Positions 32,260-39,057 of a DNA stretch of 46,634 nucleotides are shown in pieces. The position numbers and the translations under genes are program-made. This DNA is from an uncultured Collinsella sp. (lineage in GTDB: Bacteria > Actinomycetota > Coriobacteriia > Coriobacteriales > Coriobacteriaceae), in the NCBI GenBank assembly GCA_900542305.1, contig UQMU01000016.1:1-46634 (forward strand), given 5' to 3'. The notes beneath the pieces were generated by a model. It was not told where the DNA came from. It did not search any database and saw only the letters and a list, made by a program, of their open reading frames with translations. Numbering within the stretch: the first letter of the stretch is position 1; each line of letters starts with the position of its first letter.

Positions 32260-32937
32260 ATGTCGCTGCGCGGTGGAATCGGATTGCCCGAGCTTCCCAT
32301 AAAAGAGGGTAAGGAGTTTCGGCTTGGCATTATGGGCGGCACCTTTGATCCCATCCATTACGGGCACCTGGTGACTGCCGAGCAGGCGCGCGAGTCGCTC
32401 GACTTGGACGCTGTGCTCTTTATGCCGGCGGGCTCTCCCGCCTTTAAGCTGGACAAGCCGGTGACGCCTGCCGAGGACCGTTATGCCATGACGGTCCTCG
32501 CCACCGCCGCGAACCCGGCCTTTTTGGCGAGCCGGTTCGAGATTGACCGTCCGGGTGTAACCTATACGGCCGATACGCTTCATGCCCTTCGCGATTTTTA
32601 CCCGCCGCAGGTAAAGCTCTACTTTATTACGGGCGCCGATGCGATTATCGATATTGTGACCTGGCATGATGCCGAACGAATCGCTGAGCTTGCTACCTTT
32701 ATTGCGGCGACGCGACCGGGCTTTGATATCGATACGGCGCGTGCCCGAATCAAAGAGTCGGGGCTGCCGTTCGACGTGCGCTATATTCAGATTCCGGCGC
32801 TGGCGATCAGCTCGACGAACATTCGTAAGCGAGTTGCCCGTGGCATGAGCGTGCGCTATCTTACGAGCGAGTCCGTGCTCGGCTACATTCGCAAGCGCAG
32901 GCTATATGCCGATTTGGGCCAAGAAGATTTTGAGTGA
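32260..32937 (+). CDS. nadD: Nicotinate-nucleotide adenylyltransferase
   Basis: 225 residues from ATG 32260. After a ~20-residue N-terminal extension it has the nucleotidyltransferase motif LGIMGGTFDPIHYGHLV, then FMPAGSPAFKL, FITGADAIIDIVTWHDAE and the closing ISSTNIRKRVARG, all typical of NadD. It joins ATP and nicotinate mononucleotide to give deamido-NAD. It ends with TGA sharing bases with the yqeK ATG, as in many Gram-positive nadD-yqeK-rsfS operons. Confidence 0.94.
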   Translation: MSLRGGIGLPELPIKEGKEFRLGIMGGTFDPIHYGHLVTAEQARESLDLDAVLFMPAGSPAFKLDKPVTPAEDRYAMTVLATAANPAFLASRFEIDRPGVTYTADTLHALRDFYPPQVKLYFITGADAIIDIVTWHDAERIAELATFIAATRPGFDIDTARARIKESGLPFDVRYIQIPALAISSTNIRKRVARGMSVRYLTSESVLGYIRKRRLYADLGQEDFE

Positions 32938-33557
32938 TGGGGGCTACGTTGTCGGTAGAGGATCAGTTTGAGGGCGATGAGCGCGCGCTGCTCAAGCGCA
33001 TTCAAGAGCTGCTCGATGTTCGCATGAAAGATAAGCGCAAGCGCTATGTGCATTCGCTGGGTGTTGCCGAGACCGCACTTCATCTGGCCGAGGTCTACGA
33101 CGTTGACCGCTTTGATGCGGCTGCCGCCGGCTTAATTCACGACTGGGACAAGGTTCTTTCCGATGATGAGCTCGTGGCCCGCGCGCTTCACTATGGCATC
33201 AAGGTTGCCGGCTCTCCTTCCGCCGCGACGCCGCTTTTGCATGGCCCCGTTGCCGCCTATGAGCTTCCGCAGCTTTTCCCCGAGCTGTCGCCGGCCGTTT
33301 TCCAGGCTGTCGACCGTCACACCGTGGGTGCCTGCGACATGACGCCGCTCGATATGGTGGTCTTTGTGGCAGATGCCATCGAGCCCAACCGTCACGGCGA
33401 CTATGCCCATGCGCTGCGCAAGATGGTGGGGAAGTCCTCGCTCGATGAGTTGTTCTTCTCCTGTTTTGCGCAGGGTCTGGTCTTTGTGATCCAGTCCGGG
33501 CGCTATCTTTATCCCACGGCTATTACGATTTACAACCATTACGCCCAGCTGCGCTAG
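32937..33557 (+). CDS. yqeK: HD-domain diadenosine tetraphosphatase YqeK
   Basis: 206 residues from ATG 32937 (TGATG overlap with nadD; a TTG at 32949 with GGGGG upstream is an alternative). The HD fold is shown by RYVHSLGVAETALHLAEVY, GLIHDWDKV with the metal-binding H-D pair, HGPVAAYELP, and VDRHTVGACDMTPLDMVVFVADAIEPNR. YqeK of Gram-positives hydrolyses Ap4A to two ADP using an iron centre. It is part of the nadD-yqeK-rsfS series and precedes rsfS by 28 nt. Confidence 0.92.
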   Translation: MGATLSVEDQFEGDERALLKRIQELLDVRMKDKRKRYVHSLGVAETALHLAEVYDVDRFDAAAAGLIHDWDKVLSDDELVARALHYGIKVAGSPSAATPLLHGPVAAYELPQLFPELSPAVFQAVDRHTVGACDMTPLDMVVFVADAIEPNRHGDYAHALRKMVGKSSLDELFFSCFAQGLVFVIQSGRYLYPTAITIYNHYAQLR

Positions 33558-33585
33558 CTCGGGTGTGTCTAGAAAGAGGTATTCC

Positions 33586-34041
33586 ATGGCCGACGAGACC
33601 ATGACTGACGAGCAGATTCTTGAAGGTGTGGAGCACAAGAGTTTCGTTGCCACGTCCGACCGCACCGCCGCCTCGCTGTCCGCGAGCGGTGTCGCCGCCG
33701 AGGATGTCGCCCGCGCCGCCGCGCAGGCCGCCTACGACAAGAAGGGCGAGGACGTGCAGGTGCTCGACCTGACCGAGCTTTCCGACGTGTGCGACTACTT
33801 TGTGCTTGCCACCGGTACCAACAACCGCCAGGTCGATTCGATTGTCGACGAGATCGAGGAGAAGGTTGCCGAGGCTTGCGGCGAGCATCCGTTCTCCATC
33901 GAGGGCCGCGAGCAGAAGACCTGGATGCTCATGGACTACGGTTCGGTTGTCGTCCACGTCTTCACTCCCGAAGCCCGCGACTTCTACCGCCTCGAGAAAC
34001 TCTGGGGCGACGCTCCCCAGCTTCCCCTCGACCTCCTCTAG
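33586..34041 (+). CDS. rsfS: Ribosome silencing factor RsfS
   Basis: 151 residues from ATG 33586 with AGAGG 7 nt upstream. The domain covers the last ~110 residues: KKGEDVQVLDLTELSDVCDYFVLATGTNNRQVDSI, then EGREQKTWMLMDYGSVVVHVFTPEARDFYRLEKLWGDAP. RsfS binds L14 and blocks subunit joining when nutrients are scarce. An N-terminal ~40-residue extension is alanine-rich and not conserved. The stop is followed at once by a degenerate palindromic repeat and a strong terminator. Confidence 0.94.
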   Translation: MADETMTDEQILEGVEHKSFVATSDRTAASLSASGVAAEDVARAAAQAAYDKKGEDVQVLDLTELSDVCDYFVLATGTNNRQVDSIVDEIEEKVAEACGEHPFSIEGREQKTWMLMDYGSVVVHVFTPEARDFYRLEKLWGDAPQLPLDLL

Positions 34042-34072
34042 TAGCTCATTTGAGACGGGGTTTAGCTACCCT
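34040..34072. repeat. Degenerate copy of the aroC/pheA palindromic unit
   Basis: GTAGCTCATTTGAGACGGGG then TTTAGCTACCC matches the unit of 8323-8450 with a shortened centre. It begins inside the rsfS stop codon. Confidence 0.7.
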
Positions 34073-34082
34073 CACGCATATC

Positions 34083-34125
34083 GCCGGGCAGGTGCGGTTT
34101 TCCGCACCTGCCCGGCTTTCTTTTT
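34083..34125 (+). terminator. Strong rho-independent terminator after rsfS
   Basis: A perfect 15-bp GC-rich stem (34083-34097 with 34102-34116) closed by a TTTT loop and followed by TTTCTTTTT. It also stands between rsfS and convergent dinB. Confidence 0.93.
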
Positions 34126-34137
34126 GCCCAAAGGCGG

Positions 34138-35352
34138 TTAATCGTTGAAGCGGGATTGGCGGCCGAAGGAAAGGGCGGTGTCGCCGAATTTGTCTCGGAC
34201 GGCGTCGATGGCGACGGAGAGGTCGCGGCGGTCGCTGGATTGGGCTCCGCGGTCATCGATCTCGCAGAACAGGTCAGTCTGGATGCCGCCTTGGTGGTCG
34301 AAGTCGCTCATGCCGATGCCGGCTAAGCGAACATGCATGCCTTCTTGCCAGATGTTGTCGAGCAGTTCGAGTGCAACCGCCACGAAGATGTTCTCATCGT
34401 CGGTTGGATGAGGCAGCCGGCGCTGTGCCGTACGCCCGCTTCCATACGAATACTTGAGCTTGAGCGTTACCGTGGCACCCGTCAGCCCCTGACGGCGCAG
34501 ACGGCGTCCCACCGACTCACCCAGCAGCGCAATCGCCGCCTCAATATCCCCACGCTCAGTCAAATCTTTCGCAAAGGTGCGTTCATTACTGACCGACTTG
34601 ACCTCACGCTCCTCATCGAGACTCGTGACTTCGGAGATTTCGAGTCCCAGCGCACGCTGGCGCATGCGTTCGCCGTTGACGCCAAAAATAGAGGCCAAGG
34701 TGGATTCCGGTGCACGTGATAGCTCGCCGAGGGTGTAGATGCGCATGCGGCGCAGTCGCTCCTCGGCCGAGCGCCCGATGCCGCTCATGGCAGATACCGG
34801 CAGCGCGGCCAAAAAGCGCTGCTCGGTTCCGGGGCGCACGATGGTCAGCCCAAACGGCTTATCCCGCTCGCTTGCGATCTTTGCGACCGTCTTGTTGCAG
34901 CCCACGCCAATGGAGCACGTCACTCCCAGCGCTGCCACGCGGTCGCTTATACGCCGCGCAACCAGCAGCGGGTCTTCGGGCGCAAAGCGACCCGGTGTGA
35001 TATCGATAAAGGCTTCGTCGATGGATACGCGCTCAACGCGCGGGGTCTCGTCGGCGAGAATCGTCATGACCTGCGCGCTCACCTCGCGGTAGCGATCAAA
35101 GTGCCCGTGCGTCCAAATGGCTTGCGGGCACAAGCGCCGCGCCTCGGCCGAGGCCATGGCAGAGTGCACGCCAAAGCGACGCGCCTCATACGAACACGTG
35201 GACACGACGCCACGCGAATCGGCGTCTCCGCCCACGATGAGCGGTTTTCCGCGCCATTCGGGATGGTCGAGCATTTCCACACTCGCAAAAAACGCATCAA
35301 GGTCCATGAGGCCAACCGCCGGACCCGTCCAGGGAGGCGGCGTGACGCCCAT
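34138..35352 (-). CDS. dinB: DNA polymerase IV (Y family)
   Basis: 404 residues from ATG 35352, preferred over ATG 35391 because GAGG lies 5 nt before it and a TATACT at 35403-35398 would put transcription start near 35391. The Y-family palm is seen in GLMDLDAFFASVEML, PLIVGGDADSRGVVSTCSYEAR, and VERVSIDEAFIDIT with the catalytic Asp-Glu pair; CSIGVGCNKTVAKIAS and the little-finger region RTFAKDLTERGDIEAAI follow. It performs error-prone translesion synthesis. The C-terminus lacks an obvious QLxLF clamp motif; IQTDLFCE is the closest. It is a lone gene, convergent with rsfS. Confidence 0.92.
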   Translation of the reverse strand: MGVTPPPWTGPAVGLMDLDAFFASVEMLDHPEWRGKPLIVGGDADSRGVVSTCSYEARRFGVHSAMASAEARRLCPQAIWTHGHFDRYREVSAQVMTILADETPRVERVSIDEAFIDITPGRFAPEDPLLVARRISDRVAALGVTCSIGVGCNKTVAKIASERDKPFGLTIVRPGTEQRFLAALPVSAMSGIGRSAEERLRRMRIYTLGELSRAPESTLASIFGVNGERMRQRALGLEISEVTSLDEEREVKSVSNERTFAKDLTERGDIEAAIALLGESVGRRLRRQGLTGATVTLKLKYSYGSGRTAQRRLPHPTDDENIFVAVALELLDNIWQEGMHVRLAGIGMSDFDHQGGIQTDLFCEIDDRGAQSSDRRDLSVAIDAVRDKFGDTALSFGRQSRFND

Positions 35353-35366
35353 GGCATCCTCATAAC

Positions 35367-35403
35367 CGTATGTATGTTCGCGTCTTTCCATGTCATGAGT
35401 ATA
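35367..35403 (-). promoter_or_regulatory. Candidate dinB promoter -10 and LexA-like box
   Basis: On the minus strand TATACT (35403-35398) is followed by CGAACATACATACG (35380-35367), which keeps the CGAAC half of the Gram-positive LexA operator CGAACN4GTTCG but only three of five bases in the other half. Position just past the start point suits a repressor site. No good -35. Confidence 0.3.
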
Positions 35404-35507
35404 CCGCGCAGCTCATGTGGGGTGCGTGTATGTGCTTGCAAATCCCGAATTCTTGTCTAAGATATGGATTTGCCCTCGACTACACCGAAGAAGTTGGTCT
35501 CACGGAC

Positions 35508-35536
35508 TTCACCTGCCCGCGTCGATGGCGTATTAT
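35508..35536 (+). promoter_or_regulatory. Promoter of the rpsP operon
   Basis: TTCACC (35508-35513), 17-nt spacer, TATTAT (35531-35536), about 57 nt before the rpsP start. The leader contains a small GCAGC/GCTGC hairpin. Confidence 0.6.
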
Positions 35537-35592
35537 GTTCAACTGTTTGTTTGTAGTTGCAGCCTAAAGCTGCTTGGTTGGAGGAGTTTCCT

Positions 35593-35934
35593 TTGGCAGT
35601 CAAGATTCGCCTTGCTCGTCACGGCGCTAAGAAGCGTCCGTACTACCGTGTCGTCGTCGCCGATTCCCGCGCCCCGCGTGACGGTCGTATCATCGAGGAG
35701 GTTGGCCGCTACAACCCGATGACCGCCCCCAAGACCATCAACCTCGACCTCGAGAAGATCGCCGACTGGCAGTCCAAGGGCGCTCAGCTCACCGACGCCG
35801 TCGCCGCTCTGGTCAAGGCCGCCAACGAGGGCGAGAAGACCGAGACCGTCGTCAAGAAGTCCAAGAAGCAGCTCGCCAAAGAGGCCGAGGCCGCTAAGGC
35901 TGCCGCTGAGGCCGCTGAGGGCGCCGAGGAGTAA
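35593..35934 (+). CDS. rpsP: Ribosomal protein S16
   Basis: 113 residues from TTG 35593, set by GGAGGAG 6 nt upstream and by the family start (M)AVKIRLARHGAKKRPYYRVVVADSRAPRDGR. Later VGRYNPMTAPKTINLDLEKI is also typical. The last ~35 residues are Lys/Ala/Glu-rich and extend beyond the E. coli length of 82. S16 is a 30S assembly protein. It heads the rpsP-khpA-rimM-trmD operon. Confidence 0.95.
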   Translation: MAVKIRLARHGAKKRPYYRVVVADSRAPRDGRIIEEVGRYNPMTAPKTINLDLEKIADWQSKGAQLTDAVAALVKAANEGEKTETVVKKSKKQLAKEAEAAKAAAEAAEGAEE

Positions 35935-35937
35935 ATC

Positions 35938-36222
35938 GTGCCTGAGGTTGACGCTGCACAGCTCGAGGGTGAGGCAATGCTCTCAGATCGCATCGCCGAT
36001 CTCGTCGAATATCTCGTTGTTCAGATCGTCGACGACCCGGATTCCGTGAGCCTTGAGGTCATCGATGGTGACGACGCCTCTACGATTGAGGTTTCGGTCG
36101 CCGAGGATGACGTCGCTAAGGTCATCGGCCGTCGTGGCCGTACCATCAAGGCCATTCGCACGCTCGCCCGTGCACTGGCCGCTCGCCTCGACACTGCTGT
36201 CGAGGTAGAGGTTCTGGGCTAG
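35938..36222 (+). CDS. khpA: KH-domain RNA-binding protein KhpA
   Basis: 94 residues from GTG 35938, with GAGGAG overlapping the rpsP stop. ATG 35977, also with a ribosome site, would give the more usual ~81 residues. LVEYLVVQIVDDPDSVSLEV and the KH loop VIGRRGRTIKAIRTLARA define the family. KhpA works with KhpB (Jag/EloR) in Gram-positives to bind RNA and influence cell elongation, which is of note next to the mre genes in this region. It lies between rpsP and rimM as in many genomes. Confidence 0.9.
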   Translation: MPEVDAAQLEGEAMLSDRIADLVEYLVVQIVDDPDSVSLEVIDGDDASTIEVSVAEDDVAKVIGRRGRTIKAIRTLARALAARLDTAVEVEVLG

Positions 36223-36226
36223 GACC

Positions 36227-36748
36227 TTGAGGTCCCAGTACAAAAACATCGCCCGTGTGGTCAAGCCGCACGGAAGGAAGGGGGAGGTCCTCGCGCAGCC
36301 GCTGCGGGGGCTTCCTTCTGTATTAGAGCCGGGTATGCGGGTCGCTCTGACGCCGCCGGCGCTCAAGCGCGACCGCTTTTGCACGGTCGTGTCCGTCACC
36401 GATACGGGCGATGGCGATCTGGTCTCGTTTGAGGGCATTGACGACTTGACAGCCGCCGAGGGCATCACGGGATGCTACGTGCTGGCAAATCGTGACGACT
36501 TTGAGCTCGATTCGCTCGACGCTGCCTATACCGATCTGATGGGTCGCGAGGTGGTCGACGAGCGCTTCGGTTTACTCGGCACGATCGTCGAGATTATGTC
36601 GACGCCTGCTAACGATGTTTGGGTTGTCGAGGGCGATCGGTACGGCGAGGTGCTGATTCCCGTGATCGAGCAGGTTGTGCTCGATCTTCCCGACACAGGA
36701 ACAATTTCCGTCCACGTGATGGACGGCCTGATCGATATGGACAAGTAG
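36227..36748 (+). CDS. rimM: 16S rRNA processing factor RimM
   Basis: 173 residues from TTG 36227, 4 nt after khpA. The N-terminal barrel has NIARVVKPHGRKGEVLAQPL, and the PRC-barrel domain DLMGREVVDERFGLLGTIVEI and VEGDRYGEVLIPVIEQVV. RimM binds S19 and supports maturation of the 30S head. Placement between khpA and trmD agrees. Confidence 0.92.
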   Translation: MRSQYKNIARVVKPHGRKGEVLAQPLRGLPSVLEPGMRVALTPPALKRDRFCTVVSVTDTGDGDLVSFEGIDDLTAAEGITGCYVLANRDDFELDSLDAAYTDLMGREVVDERFGLLGTIVEIMSTPANDVWVVEGDRYGEVLIPVIEQVVLDLPDTGTISVHVMDGLIDMDK

Positions 36749-36758
36749 GGAGGACAAC

Positions 36759-37517
36759 ATGCTGATCGAGACCCTTTCGGTCTTTCCCGAGATGTTTGAG
36801 CCCGTCATGTCCACATCGATTTTGGGCCGCGCCCGCAAGGCCGGCCTTTTTGATTTTAAGGCGTATAACCTGCGCGACTGGACGCACGACCGCCATCGTA
36901 CCGTCGATGACGAGCCGTACGGCGGCGGGCAGGGCATGCTCATGAAGGTCGAGCCTATTGCCGAGGCCATCGAGGCCATCAGCTCCGAGGGTCCCAAGCC
37001 CACTGTGGTGTTCTTTACCCCCTGTGGCGAGCCCTTTACGCAGCATGTGGCCGAGCGCCTGCTCAAAAGTGAGCGCCTGTTGTTTGTGTGCAGCCGCTAC
37101 GAGGGCGTCGACGAGCGTGCGTATGCGTATGCCGATGAGCGTCTGTCGATCGGCGACTACGTGCTTACGGGTGGCGAACTTCCCGCTATGGTCGTTGCCG
37201 ATGCCGTCGTACGCCTGATTCCCGGTGCCCTGGGCGACGAGATGAGCAATGTGGACGAGTCGTTCTCGACCGCCGAGGACGGAGGCCTGCTCGAGTACGC
37301 GCAGTACACCCGTCCCGCCGAGTTCAACGGCGAGGGCGTGCCGCCGGTGCTCGTGAGTGGCGATCACGCCAAGGTCGATGCCTGGCGTCGCAAGAACGCC
37401 ATCGAGCGCACCTGCCGCTGGCGTCCCGATCTGATCGAGACGGCGCGCCTTACGCCCGAGGAGCGCGCTTACGCGCAGGAGATTTTGGACGCTTCGTATT
37501 CGCAGAGCGAGGAGTGA
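36759..37517 (+). CDS. trmD: tRNA (guanine-N1-)-methyltransferase TrmD
   Basis: 252 residues from ATG 36759 with GGGAGG upstream. The SPOUT knot is seen in FFTPCGEPFTQHVAERLL, LLFVCSRYEGVDERAYAYADERLSIGDYVLTGGELPAM; PYGGGQGMLMKVEPI precedes it. It methylates N1 of G37 in tRNAs with G36-G37 to prevent frameshifts. Its GAGGAGTGA end provides the ribosome site for lepB. Confidence 0.96.
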   Translation: MLIETLSVFPEMFEPVMSTSILGRARKAGLFDFKAYNLRDWTHDRHRTVDDEPYGGGQGMLMKVEPIAEAIEAISSEGPKPTVVFFTPCGEPFTQHVAERLLKSERLLFVCSRYEGVDERAYAYADERLSIGDYVLTGGELPAMVVADAVVRLIPGALGDEMSNVDESFSTAEDGGLLEYAQYTRPAEFNGEGVPPVLVSGDHAKVDAWRRKNAIERTCRWRPDLIETARLTPEERAYAQEILDASYSQSEE

Positions 37518-37519
37518 GA

Positions 37520-38083
37520 ATGGTTCCATCGCAGCATTCCGCGTTGAGAGGCGCTTTTGAGTGGATCGCGGTCATCGCGATCGCATTGGTCGCCACCTTC
37601 TTGATTCGCTCGTTTGTGGTCGAGCCCTTTGTGGTGCCCACCGGCTCCATGGAGTCCACGATCGAGATTGGCGACCAGATCCTGGCACAAAAGGTGAGCC
37701 TAGAGCTCGGTCAGCCCGTCAAGCAGGGCGATATCGTGGTGTTTCACAACCCCGATGGCACCTCCGAGCACGATGTTCTCGTCAAGCGTGTTATTGCCAC
37801 GGCCGGCCAGACGGTCGACCTGCAGGATGGCAAGGTGGTCGTTGACGGCCAAGCGCTCGACGAGGACTATACGACGGGCATGAGCTGGCCACTTTCGGTC
37901 CAAGCGCCCGGCGCTCAGGTAAGCTATCCCTACACCGTTCCCGACGGGTGCGTGTGGGTGATGGGCGACAACCGCGAAAACTCTGCCGACTCACGTTATT
38001 TTGGTCCCGTCGATCGCTCTGATTTGATTGCCGTGGCGCTCGTGCGCTATTGGCCGCTTAACCGTATCGGCGCTATCGACTAA
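37520..38083 (+). CDS. lepB: Type I signal peptidase
   Basis: 187 residues from ATG 37520, five bases after GAGGAG (37509-37514). One N-terminal membrane helix (FEWIAVIAIALVATFLIRSFV) leads into VVPTGSMESTIEIGDQIL with the catalytic serine, DVLVKRVIATAGQTV with the general-base lysine, and MGDNRENSADSRYFGPV, the conserved box E. It releases mature secreted proteins at the outer face of the membrane. It is at the end of the trmD operon where rplS is often found; rplS is not in this window. Confidence 0.94.
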   Translation: MVPSQHSALRGAFEWIAVIAIALVATFLIRSFVVEPFVVPTGSMESTIEIGDQILAQKVSLELGQPVKQGDIVVFHNPDGTSEHDVLVKRVIATAGQTVDLQDGKVVVDGQALDEDYTTGMSWPLSVQAPGAQVSYPYTVPDGCVWVMGDNRENSADSRYFGPVDRSDLIAVALVRYWPLNRIGAID

Positions 38084-38142
38084 AAACCGTTATAGTACAG
38101 TACCTAACCATGTAATCGTTTCGACGAGGGGATTTTAGAGGC

Positions 38143-39054
38143 ATGAACGCTTCATCGCTTTCCTTCCAAGACATCATCCTGCGCCTCCAGCAGTACTGGG
38201 GCGAGCAGGGCTGCGTCATTATGCAGCCCTATGACTCCGAGGTCGGCGCCGGCACCTTCCACACCGCGACCACGTTGCGCTCGCTCGGTCCCGCCGAGTG
38301 GCGCACCTGCTATGCGCAGCCTTGCCGCCGTCCCGCCGACGGCCGCTACGGCGAGAACCCCAACCGCATGCAGCACTACTATCAGTTCCAGGTGCTCATC
38401 AAGCCGTCTCCGGTCAACGCCCAGGAGCTCTATCTGGGCTCTTTGGCCGCTATCGGCCTGGACCCCAACGACCATGACGTCCGCTTTGTCGAGGACGACT
38501 GGGAGAGCCCGACCCTTGGCGCCTGGGGCCTTGGCTGGGAGGTTTGGCTCAACGGCATGGAGGTCACGCAGTTCACGTACTTCCAACAGGTGGGCGGTAT
38601 CGAGGTCGACCCCGTGCCCGTCGAGATCACCTACGGCCTGGAGCGCATCGCCATGTACGCTCAGGGCGTCAACTCCGTCTACGACCTGGTGTGGAGCTAC
38701 CTGCCCGACGGTACGCCTATGACCTATGGTGACGTGTTCCTGGAGAACGAGCGCGAGTTTAGCGCCTACAATTTTGAGGTCGCCAACGTCGAGATGATGC
38801 GTCAGAAGTTTGACGACTACGAGTCCGAGTGCCACTCCTGCCTGGAGCGCATGCTGCCGCTGCCTGCATACGACTGCGTTATGAAGTGCAGCCATGCCTT
38901 TAACCTGCTCGATGCCCGCGGTGCGCTTTCCGCGGTCGAGCGTGCCAACTACATCCTGCGCGTCCGCGCCGTCGCCAAGGCGTGCTGCGAGGCCTACATG
39001 GCCGAGGTCGCCGGAGTCAAAGAGAATGCCGACCAGGAAGGCGAGGTGGCGTAA
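38143..39054 (+). CDS. glyQ: Glycyl-tRNA synthetase alpha subunit
   Basis: 303 residues from ATG 38143. Class II synthetase motifs are LSFQDIILRLQQYWGEQGC, MQPYDSEVGAGTFHTATTLR, QPCRRPADGRYGENPNRMQHYYQFQV (split in the structure) and the C-terminal AYDCVMKCSHAFNLLDARGA. It is the catalytic half of the heterotetrameric bacterial enzyme. A lone TATAGT (38091-38096) precedes it without a clear -35; the 59-nt gap is too short for a T-box. The beta-subunit gene starts 3 nt after the stop. Confidence 0.96.
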   Translation: MNASSLSFQDIILRLQQYWGEQGCVIMQPYDSEVGAGTFHTATTLRSLGPAEWRTCYAQPCRRPADGRYGENPNRMQHYYQFQVLIKPSPVNAQELYLGSLAAIGLDPNDHDVRFVEDDWESPTLGAWGLGWEVWLNGMEVTQFTYFQQVGGIEVDPVPVEITYGLERIAMYAQGVNSVYDLVWSYLPDGTPMTYGDVFLENEREFSAYNFEVANVEMMRQKFDDYESECHSCLERMLPLPAYDCVMKCSHAFNLLDARGALSAVERANYILRVRAVAKACCEAYMAEVAGVKENADQEGEVA

Positions 39055-39057
39055 GCC

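Noticed and set aside
30796..32667. A 623-residue minus-strand frame opposite obg and nadD
   Set aside because: Same pattern: mirrors well-conserved genes and has no motif or start signal.
38084..38142. T-box riboswitch before glyQS
   Set aside because: The gap is only 59 nt and shows no specifier loop, T-box sequence or terminator/antiterminator pair.
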